64,000 nt of DNA from Lentinus brumalis. Taxonomy: Eukaryota > Basidiomycota > Agaricomycetes > Polyporales > Polyporaceae. The stretch lies in contig MARA01000001.1 of assembly GCA_001792895.1 (NCBI GenBank), positions 2,728,001 to 2,792,000 on the forward strand, read 5' to 3'. How positions within the stretch are numbered: the stretch's first letter is position 1; the number at the start of each line of letters is the position of its first letter. Made by a program: the position numbers and the translations under genes. The notes under the pieces were generated by a model. It saw only the letters and a list, made by a program, of their open reading frames with translations. It did no database searches and had not been told where the DNA came from. Below, piece after piece: positions 24,898 through 36,273 of the stretch.

Positions 24898-26184
24898 ATG
24901 TCGCCGCAAGTGCAAGGTCCTATGGCCGATATCATCAACGCGTACTCATCATGGCCCCAGCCTTGCAAAAGCAAGCCGCTTTCTCCCACTCCTCTGAAAT
25001 TCGCGTCGAACCCTACCAGTCCCATCCCTATACCTCGCAGGAAGACTGTCTGTCCCCCGCCAAGCTCGCCTGTCCGCGACCAGAGGTCCCCGGAGCTCGT
25101 GTTCAACTTCGATTTTTCCATCTCTCCTGAGTCATCGGACGCCACACACCTCTTTTTGCAGCAGCGCGGCACAGGCGTATGGCGGCGCCCTCTGCATCAC
25201 ACGACGACCTACGCGCCGCTCTCCGCGCTAGGTATCAATCATGAAGCTCCCACAAAGCCGTACGCCCAGGAGCCCTTCCTGTACGCCGTGCCGAAGGTCC
25301 CGTTCCACGACGTTAAAAACACCCACAAGACGGTATATGCGGGTTCGGATGCGCCCGCGAATCCCGCCACTGAGCACCATCGGATGACGTCCGGATCGTC
25401 GCATTCATCCCTGTCGTCATTCCAGTCGTCAGAGCCTTCCTGTCCTCCTTCGGCCGACGTATCCATGGACATCGACGGAGACGAGAACTTCCCTCTCACC
25501 TCCGCATTCCAGAGGCCGCTCATCTCGGCTTCTTGGACTTCGACGTCTCAGTCTTCACTCGACAACACCTCCTTTCCTCCATTCGTCGCTTACCGCTCCC
25601 CATCGCCTTCGCCACCGCGTCAGGTCCGTTCGCGTACGCGCACGCGACACCTGGCCCCGCCTCGGCCTCCTGCGCTTCGCCGTACAACTGCCGCTGCTCC
25701 CGTCGTCTCCCTCAATGTCGCTCAGGCTGAGCGCTACGACCGGAGACAGGAGCGCTCGCAATCACCGTCCTCCGGCAATGCTCAGCCCCGGAAACGCCGC
25801 AGTTCCAGCGTCGGCGCGGAACACGACATTGAAAAGTTGCGCGATCCTGCCCGTCGCATGGCTACCGTCGTCGGGCGTGGCGCAGGACGCGTCGTCAGCA
25901 TGTTCGAGTACAGCAAGTATGGCAGCGGGCGGCCTCTTGTGAGCGACGAGGACATCGAGCGGTCTTTGGAGAAGGAGATGCAGCCATGTGAGGACCCCAG
26001 TGGAGAGGTCGAAAGCAGTGCGAGCCGCCACCAGCGTGATGGCCGTCGTGACAAGGGAGATATTCGCGGTGCTGGGAGCCCGGAGTTGGAGAGAGGTAGG
26101 ACGAGGGGGCGTGCTCCTGTGAGGGGAGCTGTGGCTGCCACTCGCGTGCGCGCACTGCCAGGCTGGCAATGGGTAGATGCGTAA
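24898..26184 (+). CDS. orphan protein, 428 aa, Ser/Pro-rich
   Basis: A single open frame with ATG at 24898 (MSPQVQGPMADIINAYSS); a second in-frame ATG at 24922 (MADIINAYSSWPQ) is an equally good start. I do not recognise a family. The protein is Ser/Pro-rich and low in hydrophobic segments, with no signal peptide or membrane helix. A possibly structured part lies at about residues 65-140 (ELVFNFDFS, GTGVWRRPLHHTTTYAPLSALG, YAQEPFLYAVPKVPF). An acidic patch (DVSMDIDGDENF) follows, then an Arg-rich stretch (RQVRSRTRTRHLAPPRPPALRR) with PRKRRSSS as a possible nuclear signal. A further segment, DIEKLRDPARRMATVVGRGAGRV, runs into SDEDIERSLEKEM, and the protein ends PGWQWVDA. Length, codon use and frame integrity support a real gene. 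Function unknown. Confidence 0.68.
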   Translation: MSPQVQGPMADIINAYSSWPQPCKSKPLSPTPLKFASNPTSPIPIPRRKTVCPPPSSPVRDQRSPELVFNFDFSISPESSDATHLFLQQRGTGVWRRPLHHTTTYAPLSALGINHEAPTKPYAQEPFLYAVPKVPFHDVKNTHKTVYAGSDAPANPATEHHRMTSGSSHSSLSSFQSSEPSCPPSADVSMDIDGDENFPLTSAFQRPLISASWTSTSQSSLDNTSFPPFVAYRSPSPSPPRQVRSRTRTRHLAPPRPPALRRTTAAAPVVSLNVAQAERYDRRQERSQSPSSGNAQPRKRRSSSVGAEHDIEKLRDPARRMATVVGRGAGRVVSMFEYSKYGSGRPLVSDEDIERSLEKEMQPCEDPSGEVESSASRHQRDGRRDKGDIRGAGSPELERGRTRGRAPVRGAVAATRVRALPGWQWVDA

Positions 26185-27191
26185 TCGGTGAGTGTCGACG
26201 TGGCATCATGCTCTCTCGATGCTAATGTTACATGACAGGCGCGCTCGACAAACAAAATCTCGCGGTCGCAGCTGTCCGTTACCAGCGCTGCGGCCTGCGA
26301 CTTCTCCACGGACACTGTGAACGGACACACCTCTTTCACCACCTATATGTTTCACGTCGTATCACTACGCCAGCATATCACCACGGACCTCATGACTTGC
26401 ACTTGGTCTTCTTCCCTCTTCACTCAGCATCTTTGTTCATCGCTCGTATTTGGGCTTGTCACTTCACATTCCGTATCGGTCTCAGGTCGACATCATTGGA
26501 GTTCCATTCGCATCAGCATCGGCTCGCAAGGACTATCGTAGATTCCCCGTATATCCCCTATTCCCCGCGTCCATACCTCATATTCCCGATATCCATATCC
26601 TCCAACTCCAGAGCATAATCAAATCTCAACATCGGCATCACCATTCATCACCATCTCCTCTCATCGTTCCTCGTTTGCCTCATGCAACGCCCTCATCCAT
26701 CAGCATCCCAGCATCATCGCATAGACATCACATTAGCATTTTTCTATAATAACCCCCACCGCTCAGGCTCTCAGCCCCGTAGAGCTCGTTATAGTGTCGT
26801 TCATTTTCCTTCTTGTCGGTGTACATACTTACCCATCCCCTCTCTCTTTACTGTCTCCTCGCTGCCAGTGGTCGCGTCCTCTTGACGAGCTTGTCCATCC
26901 CATTCTTCAGTGCCCCGTCTTGTCCGACCCCCTCTGGTGAAGGAGGCATCGCACACGAGACGTTCTGCTACAGCTATATATACATACATTGTCGAGTTAA
27001 CTAGCAACGTCGTACGTACATCATGAATCGCGAATGTAACACATTGTCGCCTGTCGCCTGTCGTCAAAGTTCTCGGAGCTAGTTCCAACTTCCGTACGTG
27101 TATGCATCGTACACCCGAAGGCGAGGGAACGATTGTCGGGGTCGTGGAGCATACTTTTGTGCGGCCATCGGCTCGAGCTTGTCGATTTGAG
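26185..27191. other. intergenic, pyrimidine-rich
   Basis: Convergent interval between the orphan gene and the methyltransferase gene. From about 26390 to 26760 the plus strand is strongly pyrimidine-rich with repeated CATC and CATCAGCATC motifs. I see no gene in it. It probably holds the 3' ends of both flanking transcripts. Confidence 0.4.
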
Positions 27192-29290
27192 CTATACTCC
27201 GAAGCCCTTCCTGTACCCCAACCTGCCGAAGAGATGCTGTGCGTATGTCATGGCGTCAAGCGATGGGCTCGTTGTTCGCCTCACAAATGTCTGTGTGCGA
27301 AGTAATGATGAGAACTCGATGTTCCGTAAGTCAGTAGGAAAACAGTTCGCCCACCACGGTGACTCGGTCGGACGTATCACAATTGCAACATTCCTCCCGC
27401 TCCCACTGGCCTGGTCAAAGAGATTCACCAGCTCGACCCTGTATGGCAGGCCCTGTCTCGACCGTCAGCTCCTCGAACATACAATGACAACACCGAGGAC
27501 TCACCTCCAGCTCCTCCTGTATCCACGCCAGCCGATCAAGCAGGATCAAGCTCTCCACTGCAGGGCCGACGATGCACCTCAACGTTTGGAAAACCTCGAT
27601 CCTCCTCTCCATTTCTGGATTGGGTGCCGGAATGTCGACGTCCGCGAGCCCCATCTTCGCGCGCACTGTACGAACGAACGTCTCCCAGTCCCTGTATGCC
27701 GAGTCGTTCAGCCTCCCGAGGCGCCTTGGCAGACGATCCTGCTGTGTTCCTTGAGCATGAGGATCACCGCTCTCGTGTGCGGCAGCCCCGCCGTGCTTCT
27801 GCAGTGTCTCCTCGAGCGCTGCCCTCCAGACGACCTTCCGGAGCGCAAACCGCGCAGCCTCTACTGTCTCCTCGGTCCTGGTCCATTCAGCCGGAACCTG
27901 GGCAGCCAGCTGTAGGTGATTCGCAGTGAGACGAAACCCTTCGGCTCCCCTGCAGGACATAAATGCTCGAGAGAGCGGGAAGTCTGTAGATAGCTCTCAG
28001 TAGACTCGTGTTCGAGTAGATGCCAGGATGGGACCACTCACCTTCCGGTTGCATCATGTTGTAGCAACACCCGACGATGACGGCTCCTTGAGGCGTCCAG
28101 GTGACATGTTCTCGAACGCCTGCGCTGACTTCGGTCCGGCGATGGCTCCTTGCTGCGGCTGCGAAGAAGGCACGGAGGATGTCGGGCGTGAGGGATCCGC
28201 ATGCGTGGAGTGCAACCATGAGGACGGGTCTTGGGACGGCTTCCTGAGACGGTTCCAGTTCTGCCGAAGACTGGAGCCCAGGTGGTGCCGCCTCGCCTAA
28301 CCATGCCTCGATCGAAGCTAGGAGTGACTCCTTGTCAATGCGTGCCGTAACGTATGTCAAGGAGCCCGACGCCGCAGTGCGATGAGAATTGGGCTTCCCG
28401 GGTGAGGGAGTGTCCGAGTTGCCCGTATTGATCTGGTCTTTCGGACGTGATGTGCGGCTGGACTTGCCAGCGGATGCATCCTTACGAGCAGCGCCCTGCG
28501 ATTGAACATCACTCCAGTCCAGAGCCAGGACATGGAGGCCCAGACTATCGCGCAAGTTTCTTGAGAGGTATGCCTACCAGTCGGGCGGCGATTGTCAGTC
28601 AGTCAGTGATAGAGAGAACAATTATGATGACGAACTTGACCCGCACCGATATCGACTGCGTACCTGGTATCTCCCAAGGATGCATGCGAGAGTAGCAGCT
28701 CCTTCAAGAACGCGGTCATCTCGACTACTTCATGCGCCTTCTTTGGTGACATTCCTGGGAGCGAGATGTGGGAGAGCGAAGGACGGGAAGGTGAGAGATG
28801 TGTCGAGCTCGGGGATGTCGGGAAGCTACGGCCGACATCTCTGGGGAGAGACCGGTCAGATAGACCTTCGATGACCCCCCTCACATCATCGGGGATAGTC
28901 TGAAAGGCATCACAAGGGCCGCAAGATTTGTCACCGCGTCGACAAGCTTCATAGTACCGAAGCAAAATGAGCCATTGTGGGTCTGTGGTCTCCAAGTTCA
29001 AGGGCCGTTCGCATTGTTTTGAAGAGTTTGAAAACTTCAAGGTGTCTGTAGCGGCCCAATTGAACCAGCTTGTCCATTCTTCGGGACAGACAAAGGAAGA
29101 GAGCGCGAGGCTGTTGGGGTGCAGACTCAGGAGACTAGAGATCAAAGGATGGGAGAGAAGATCCAGGATGGCTTGCATACGATCCACAGAAAGATTTTTC
29201 GGAATATCTGAGTCCACATTCTGTGTACTGTGGTTATCAGTCAGCAGCATGGCCTGTAAACACAGCGTCTACGTACCGTTCGGCCATCAT
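27192..29290 (-). CDS. METTL25/RRNAD1-type methyltransferase
   Basis: SAM-dependent methyltransferase of the METTL25 family. Exons: 29290-29277 (14 nt), 29227-28636, 28573-28042, 27944-27494, 27438-27192. The total of 1836 nt gives 611 aa. Motif I is DIGAGQ (about residues 197-202), followed after an intron by AYLSRNLRD. Later come LMVALHACGSLTPDIL and VGCCYNMMQP, and the C-terminal VELVNLFDQASGSGRNVAIVI, all in the family's usual order. The N-terminal half contains the CPEEWTSWFNWA region and a Ser-rich insert. Weak points are the tiny first exon and the start of exon 4, where a GAG acceptor was needed to keep frame. METTL25 proteins are implicated in RNA or ribosomal-protein methylation in animals; the fungal substrate is not known to me. 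Confidence 0.78.
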
Positions 29291-29861
29291 CTCGATGGTG
29301 GTACAGTGACGGGAGGTCCAGTAAAAGTAGCAAGTACTCAGACCGAGTCCAGTTCGCACGGCAAACCCCGCTGTTGAAACGGGCGCCTTCCTCCTGCCTC
29401 CAGGCTCCAGCCACGACAATGACCTGACCAGCCAAAAATCTGACGACGATGGCCCGTACTCCTCGTCATCTCGCTCGTCAACATCCCTCGCAAGCTCAGC
29501 GTAGGAGAACCTCTCGCTTCTGGCCGACGGAAATGTCCTACTCTTGACAGCTCTGAGCTTGAGCATCCGGACGACGAATGCATGTTCTTTGCAGCGTTCA
29601 ATGCACCTGTCGTCGTGGCCTTCTCTGAAAAACTGGCCCCGCCTCATACATTGTACCCGCTATACCTCGTGCTCCCAGGGCGTGTCTACCCCGGGCGACA
29701 CTGTGCCGTGATCCAATGATTCGCAAAATTAACACACACACGCGGCCATTGTCGTATGTCGCCAACAGATACATTGGTCCGAGTTCTCGGTCCCATTTCC
29801 GCATCTCGTACAGCCAAAGCAAGCCTCCACACACTGCTTGCCACGCAGCTATGCGCAAGGA
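29291..29861. other. intergenic between two minus-strand genes
   Basis: The 3' flank of the alpha/beta hydrolase gene and the promoter of the methyltransferase gene. Several open frames cross it on both strands but none has a start, a domain or consistent splice sites. I see nothing else in it. Confidence 0.4.
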
Positions 29862-31226
29862 CTACAATCGCGCGGTCGGTTTCGCCGTCTTGACGTTCAG
29901 GCCAGAGGATGACACCACGCGGCAAATCGCATCAGCAACTGCCTCTTGGTCCTCTCGCACCGACTTGACCATTCAGTGGGTTAGCAAATGTCATACTTGC
30001 AGTATTCTGTACGACTCACCAGGTGTCCCGAGCGAGATATGATTGAGACGGACACCACGGGCTTACCATTTCTCGCAGCACAGTTCGACTTCAAGCTCTC
30101 GTTCGCGCTGAAACGAATACTTGTCAGAGCGCGGCGCACCGAAGGCTCCTGTGCTTGATGCGGACTCACCCCTCTTCCGGGTCATGCTTCAAGATAATAT
30201 GCACAGGATAGCGTGCACATACATCGCTGGCCAGTGTTCCTGGCCCAGCGAGGACGTTGCCGTTGACGATGCACCATTCAGTCTCCTGCACAGGCGGGCA
30301 CGTCGCCGGTATCTCCACCAGCTCTGTCACGACGTTGCGAGACTCGATGAAACCGTGCCTCTATATACAAACGTCAGCAGGAGCCGCTTCAAGCACCGTT
30401 CGAAATCGCTCACCAGGTGTGCTTCGAATATGCGCTCGTCCCAGATCTTCCAGGGATGCCGCTTCTGCAGCATCTTCTGGAGCGTGGAGAGGCTCGGAGT
30501 CTCCGAATCGTATGTCCTTGTGAGCACGCCGGCGACATTCACGATATCCTTTGTGATAGGCTCATCTTCCTGTGAGACTGGAGGGCTCGCTATCTCCGGC
30601 TCGATGAATATTATAGCGCGATTGGCCGGCAGGGTCGCGCCAGCGCAAGCCATGGTCCTGTAACGAGTCGCACTAGTCAGCTCAACCGGCATCGTAGCCT
30701 AAGAGAACGTACCATGCCGCCGTGCTCTCAGACATCCCAATCACAACGATGCTCCTGCCTTGAACGAACTTTGATGTCACGAAGTATCGCAGCACCTTCG
30801 CGTACTCTGGCGTGGCTGGTGTAGTACATCAATTCCAGAGGGATCGATTCGAAGAAAATCGGCACCCACAGAGAGGCTTGCGATCCAGGGTAGCGTTCGC
30901 GTCCAGTACGGGAGTCTTCCCGTAGCTCTCAGGGTCGAGGGCCCATGCGTCGCGCAGTCGCCACAGTTGGTCGGATGCAGCGCCAGCACGGAACAACTTC
31001 GCAATGATGTCCTCCCACTGCTCTTTCTCTACGACGGTCCAGATTGTCAGTATGCCGTATCATCTGAGGGGCGTTGGGACGCACCGGCAGCGCAACGACG
31101 AGCGAGGACCAGGGTGACTTCCCCACCTGCACGCTCGGATTGCTCCGTCCGGGTCGGGGTGTAATAGTTGGCCGTGATGAAGAGCCCGGAGTCCGGCAGG
31201 CGAAAGACGGTGTCCTCTCTGTTCAT
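29862..31226 (-). CDS. alpha/beta hydrolase fold protein
   Basis: Alpha/beta hydrolase of a type common in agaricomycetes; substrate unknown. Exons: 31226-31085, 31028-30870, 30815-30713, 30657-30414, 30360-30170, 30107-30020, 29963-29862. They sum to 1029 nt, 342 aa. The order fits the fold. First comes the strand TLVLARRCA and the helix KEQWEDIIAKLFR. Next is AWALDPESYGKTPVLDAN. The nucleophile elbow is VVIGMSES, with Ser129 in G-x-S-x-S where the canonical motif is G-x-S-x-G. A cap region with LQKMLQKRHPWKIWDER follows, and then HIILKHDPEEG. The protein ends SRSGHLSVREDQEAVADAI, giving a plausible catalytic His in GHL. The usual oxyanion HG after the first strand is replaced by Arg-Arg, so activity is uncertain. 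All introns are short with GTGAGT-like or GTACGT donors. Confidence 0.75.
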
Positions 31227-32126
31227 GATAGTGCTTGAGCTTGTACGATGGGGGAGGGTGAAGGGCAGAAGGCGAGCTTACGGGACATGATGGAACGTAT
31301 ACTTATGGCGGCCGAGTGGAAGTCCACGAGACTCAGCCGGCGGTGTTCTTCGGTTCGATGACACCCACAAAAGGCACTGCAGAGTCTGAACGCGCTGGAC
31401 ATCTTCGTTGTCGGCGCTGTCTCAAGGCGTAATGATTGCCTGTTGTGAATCAGGAACCAAACTGCCTACGGCCGAGGCTTTGTCGAACAGCATACTTAGT
31501 GTTGCTGACTTGTGTCGTGTCCGAAGGACCTGAAACACTGCATCAGATGCAGAGGCCGCGAGGGACTCACGATAATGTTGGGCCGATGCTGAGCCAAGTC
31601 AGTCTCAATGTTTCACTTTCTTCGGCGTAGGGGGATCGTGGCGGTTCCGCTCACAGTGCTCGATCATGGCCGGGTACATGTAAGGTGCTGACTGAGGTTC
31701 CTGCCTTGTCGGGACTCCGGGGTCGGGAGCGAGTACCACAACAAGCTGAACGATGAGGCCGCGTAAGTCAAGCCATTCGAGTACTTGTGTCCTCCTTACC
31801 TTCTGCAGTCCGAAAGGGAAAGTAGATGGTGGATGTGGCAAGTACTCTGATTCTGAGATTGCGCGCCTCAGCCGTTTGTCGGTTATTTGAGGTTGTTTGT
31901 CGGGTGGGCGCGTTGTTCTGGCTTCAAGTTCACTTCAAGTCCCACTTCTTCGTGTGCCATCTCGACAGTCAAGTACGTCTGGCATGAACAGAAAGAGGCA
32001 GTCATTGATACATAGCCATCTTTCTCTGACACGCCCGGTCGGCGGGGAATGCCACCAATACTATACAAGAAACGAAGTAACTGTCTTCTGCATCTAACAC
32101 ATTCCTGTCGTCAGTCGCGCTTGCCC
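31227..32126. other. intergenic between two minus-strand genes
   Basis: Nine hundred bases holding the promoter of the alpha/beta hydrolase gene and the 3' flank of the F-box gene. No supportable gene, tRNA or repeat seen. Confidence 0.4.
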
Positions 32127-33709
32127 TCACCACACCGCCCACGCTGTGAGCTCAGGACCCTCGCTACCCCGCGTCTCCTCAATCCCCGGTCCTGCGACCG
32201 ACCTCCGGCCGTCAGAAACGAAGATGCGCACAGGGTGAATCTCGAACATGGTCTTCAAACGCTCGGTCAGGCCCGCGCAGTTTGGACCTGAAACTCTGTG
32301 CCCTCTGCTATCACCTCCAGCAAGCGCGCCGTGGGCCTCGGGCACGTCCCCACCTCCTTCTGTACCAATCGACCGCGCGCGACATATGACGAGTGTGCGC
32401 AGGGCTGCCAGAGCGCGCCTCCATTCCCTCAGCACGTTGGGGATCTCGTGCGTCAGGCCGTCAACCAAGAGCTCGGTGACGTGCTGGAAGAGGACTCCGT
32501 TTCGGAAGTGGTGCGGCACGAGATGATGCATCGCCGAGCGACCCTTGAGATATACGCGGCCTGCTGCACCGTGACCACGAAGAGATCCGCCAGCCTTGAT
32601 GCAGAGGTGAGCACAACATGCGCTTGCTCGAGGTTGTAGGCCGGGCATGGTCTGAAGAGGCAGCGGAGCGACGAGAAGGTTCCGCTGCTCTCCACTGCGG
32701 TCTTCGAACGACACCCGGACTGCGGCACGAGAGCGATCGAAGTCCAGCTTCGCAAGGAAGCGGATGAGGGACTCATCGGGGAGGGTGGCGCATTCCAGGG
32801 AGAGTCGGCGGAGCTGAGGGAGCCGGATAGTGTGCGGGTCTTCAACGTCCTCCCAGCCGTCGGCCGTCCTGCATACGACGGTCTGCAGGTTCGGGCAATG
32901 GTCCAGAATCATGCCCATTTGGAGCGCGTGGATGCGCTGAACGAGAATGAGGTGTGTGAGGGCGGGGAACTGACCGCCGGGGAACCAGTGGTGTTCGACG
33001 ATGGAGAGGTACCTCACATTGCTGGTCTCTCCAAGGAGGACACTGCGAGGACCCGGACCAAAGCCTGAGTTGCCAGCGACTACAGTCTTGGGAACACATA
33101 GTCGTTCCAGCATGGGCGCCAACTCGATGTTCATCTCCGAGGCTGAGTGTGGACTGGACAAGACGACGGACTGCCATAGATCGGGGAAAGCGAGGGCGAC
33201 GCTACGCCAGTGTTGGCAGACGTGCGCGAGAGCCATGACATCGCGAACCCGCTTGTGCTCGTTTGGCCAACCTAAGCCAATCCTGTGATCAGAATCTTCG
33301 TTCCAAGACGGCCCGGTCGCGACGAGTTGGGAGAGGTCCACGGGTCGGAGGGCTTGCAGAAGAATGGCACGAAGCAATTCGGTGGGAAGGCGATTTGGTC
33401 CTCGACGTGCGTTGGTCACCGTGGCTAAGACACGGTTGGTCCTGTGGATTAACTCATGAAGGTTTTCGATCTGAATGGCAGTCGTTAGCGATACTCAGAG
33501 GCTGGGGCAACCGACATAATCACCTCTTCATCGCTGAGTACCGTTGTTAGCCGTCAATGCATATAGATATCTCGGAAAGAGACTGACCTCACAACGCGCT
33601 CTGTCTGGGTTACGACCAGGCGTTCCAAGTGCTGTACTGCCGATGCGAGTTGATCCCTGACTGCTCGAGAGCCGTCCGAGCCACTCGGTTGTGCAACCGT
33701 AGCTAACAT
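32127..33709 (-). CDS. F-box domain protein
   Basis: Probable substrate-binding subunit of an SCF ubiquitin ligase, of the large agaricomycete F-box group. Exons: 33709-33588, a 10-nt micro-exon 33533-33524, and 33470-32127. The total of 1476 nt gives 491 aa. The N-terminal helix (VRDQLASAVQHLERLVV ... NLHELIHRTNRVLATVTN) precedes the F-box (NRLPTELLRAILLQAL, then VRDVMALAHVCQHWRSVAL, FPDLWQSVVL). Downstream, irregular leucine-rich segments (FPALTHLILV, NLQTVVCR, LPQLRRLSLECATL) form the likely target-binding surface. The last about 80 residues (after ALAGGDSRGH) may be shifted in frame, because an alternative frame there reads LLEVIAEGTEFQVQTAR. The micro-exon is supported by phase and by a continuous heptad pattern across it. 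Confidence 0.78.
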
Positions 33710-34524
33710 GATTCGTAGCAACCTGCCGATGCAGTGAGATTTCTGCAGAATCATCTGGGGAGGATCATACGTACTATGCAGCGATTGAATTGCGGCGAGG
33801 GACACTGGTGTTAGGAGATGCGCGTGTGGGGGATAAGCCGTTTGTGGGGTGATAGTAGTACATATAGCATGCTGGACAAGACTGAGTCTTGGCTTATGGC
33901 GGCAAGTGGGTAGGGGTCTTGTAAGTACATATGCACGCTGGACAAGACCGAGGTGATGGTAGCATGGTCGGCGGGCGCTGACGCGGTTGTGGCTGTTGTT
34001 GACGCGTTGTTGACAGACGCCGGACCGCGCCTGCCTTGCTTTGGCTCTCTCATCTTCAATCCCGCGTGCCAATCTTCCGAGTCAACCACTTGCAAACTGC
34101 CGCAGGCTTGCAGTGATGTATGCCAATGACACGGGGTACGTATTATTCGGATGTACTGATCGTAAACACTCCGAAATCGCTCTTCGCAACGCGGTCGCTC
34201 AAACGAGCTTCGCTGGCCCTCCCGGCCTTTCATCTGTTCCCTCTATCAAGGCGTCGCGATGCGTACAGGACCAACTACGCTGCTGACGTGGAGGCACTTG
34301 AGTAGTAGAGAGAAGAACAGCTTGAGGTGCGTACAAGCTAGATCGACTTGCGTTATGGGCCCGATCCCAATATCCGATGCCCATCGTCGTGTCCGCCGAC
34401 GAGCAAGAGGGATACCAGCACGAATCTTGACCTAGTTTCTCCCCCGTCATCCCCCACTCTTCTCCGCTTTCGCTCTCGAGCTCTCGAAATCCGCTGCTGC
34501 GCACGCCCGTTCCACTCATTCAAC
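33710..34524. other. divergent promoter interval
   Basis: Lies between the starts of the F-box gene (-) and the orphan gene at 34525 (+), so both promoters must be here. A direct repeat, GTAGTACATATAGCATGCTGG / GTAAGTACATATGCACGCTGG followed by ACAAGAC, occurs near 33855-33881 and 33919-33945. No gene seen. Confidence 0.4.
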
Positions 34525-36273
34525 ATGGCGGATTACTTTTCTCTCCCTCTCATGAACGTCTACACCTTCAACCATGATACGCGCAAACTCTCTTCTAAGC
34601 ACATGCGTCTCCCTGCGTCTTCCGACACTACCAGTCCCACTCTGGTCTACACCCCCGGCACCCCCGACGGTCTGACCCTCGAGCTAGTTGTTGTTGGCAG
34701 CGGGCGAGCTGTCTACTTCCTTCAGACTCCCACCGACGAGACGTCTCCCCAGCAGGCTGCTGCGCGCGAACGCGCCGTACGCAGGGCGAAGAGGAAGGTT
34801 CAGGAACTGGAACGGATGGCCGAGCAGCTCGAGCAGGCACTCCTTGGAGACTTGTCGCCTCCTGCCGATTGGTGAGTGTGAATATAATATGTTATATCCT
34901 CCGGCTGGGCTGACATGCCGTCGATCACAGCCACGACGAACAGCTAGGAGATCGGTCCTGCAGCGACACGTCTTTCGACCCGGAGGCTGAAAAGACCTTC
35001 GAATCCGACAAATTGTACGGCTCTTGCGGCTCTGACGGAGACGACAGCGACAGCGAGACCGAAAGCGCAGTCATCACCTGGGATTCGGAGCCTTCGATGT
35101 CCTTTGCTTCTTCGAGTGAATCACTTTCGTGCTCAAGCTCGTGCTCCTCTTGCGACGCTGTCTCTCTGTCGATCATGTCGATCACATCGCCGCTTCCCTC
35201 GGAATTTTCACTGTTCGCCGCAGAGGAGCTGAGCGAGGCCCCCGTCCTTCTCCTCGCCCCGCCGATCTCGAGATCTTCAAGCATAGCCCGCATACTCGAT
35301 GAGCTAGAAGCGTCCACTGCATCTCCACCAGCTGACCTCGACACTTTCCCCACCTTGCCTTTCTATCGAGCCTCGTTCCGCACGATCTCCTCCATCGCCC
35401 TTGCTGAGTCCAGGCAGCAATCGCCCGACGACGTCACTCGTAGAATACCGCGCTCGACCGTGCCTTCTGGATGCACGGCGGAATCTGCGAACGATGTCGA
35501 GGACGGGGAATCTTGGGTGACAGAACTCTTCGGCTCGGACTCGGACGCACCCAAGGAAGCCGATGTTCTACGCGTGAAGACGGAGCGCAGCGTCTTTCGC
35601 CCCGTTGGCAAGCTCTCTCGCCTCCCCGAACAGGCAGAGCGCACCAGAGTCATGTCCCTGGACTATCCTCCGCCAATCATAGCATCGCGCTGCGAGATGT
35701 ACGTCAGTATCCTCTAGGCCCGCTGACATGCTGATCGGAATCATTCGACTCAGTTTCTTCGGGAATATGGCTTTCCCGTCTCCTGGAACGCCCTCAGTCC
35801 CGGGTCCGCCACACGCAAGATCATTCGCTAGCAGCATAGACAAGCCGCGGAGGAAGCGCAAGGCTGACAACGACGATCTACAGATATCTTCAAGTGTTCA
35901 ACGTTTCCGCAAGATATCCAAAGTCGCTCACACTGTCGCCGTGCCTACGACGCTTGTAGCATACCGCGGAACAAAGCCTGCTGCCTGTCGCACCCAGCTT
36001 TTCACATCTACGGTGAAGCGCAGTCTGACTACCCCTGCGCCCCTTGTACAACCTTCGCGTCCTGGTCTTACCGCGTCCATCAGCTCGGCTGGGCGAAGGG
36101 TACAGGCGCAGAAGTTGAAGCGCAAGCGGCACCCTGTCGACTCGAAGTCGGACAGCGAGGACGACATCCCGCTCGCGCGCCTCCTGCGTCGTGCGAAGAA
36201 ACAGCGGACGATGGTTTCCCCTAGAGCGACAGCTTTTGCGACTCCCGCCGCCCCAGCACCGAACGCCTTTTGA
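34525..36273 (+). CDS. orphan protein, 544 aa, acidic/serine-rich with nuclear signals
   Basis: Exons: 34525-34871, 34931-35698, 35754-36273. Introns are GTGAGT...CAG and GTACGT...CAG; the total is 1635 nt with phases consistent. I do not recognise a domain. Residues 1-80 (MADYFSLPLMNVYTF ... LTLELVVVGSGRAVYFLQ) look folded. They are followed by a charged coiled coil (AARERAVRRAKRKVQELERMAEQLEQALL). The middle is acidic and Ser-rich (DGDDSDSETESAV, then long SSS tracts). The last exon carries basic clusters typical of nuclear signals (KPRRKRK, KLKRKRHP, RLLRRAKKQR) around an acidic DSKSDSEDDIPLA. A nuclear, possibly chromatin-associated role is inference from composition only. Confidence 0.72.

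Noticed and set aside
30121..30663. 180-aa plus-strand frame
   Set aside because: Opposite strand of exons 4-5 of the alpha/beta hydrolase gene, whose minus-strand exons join in phase.
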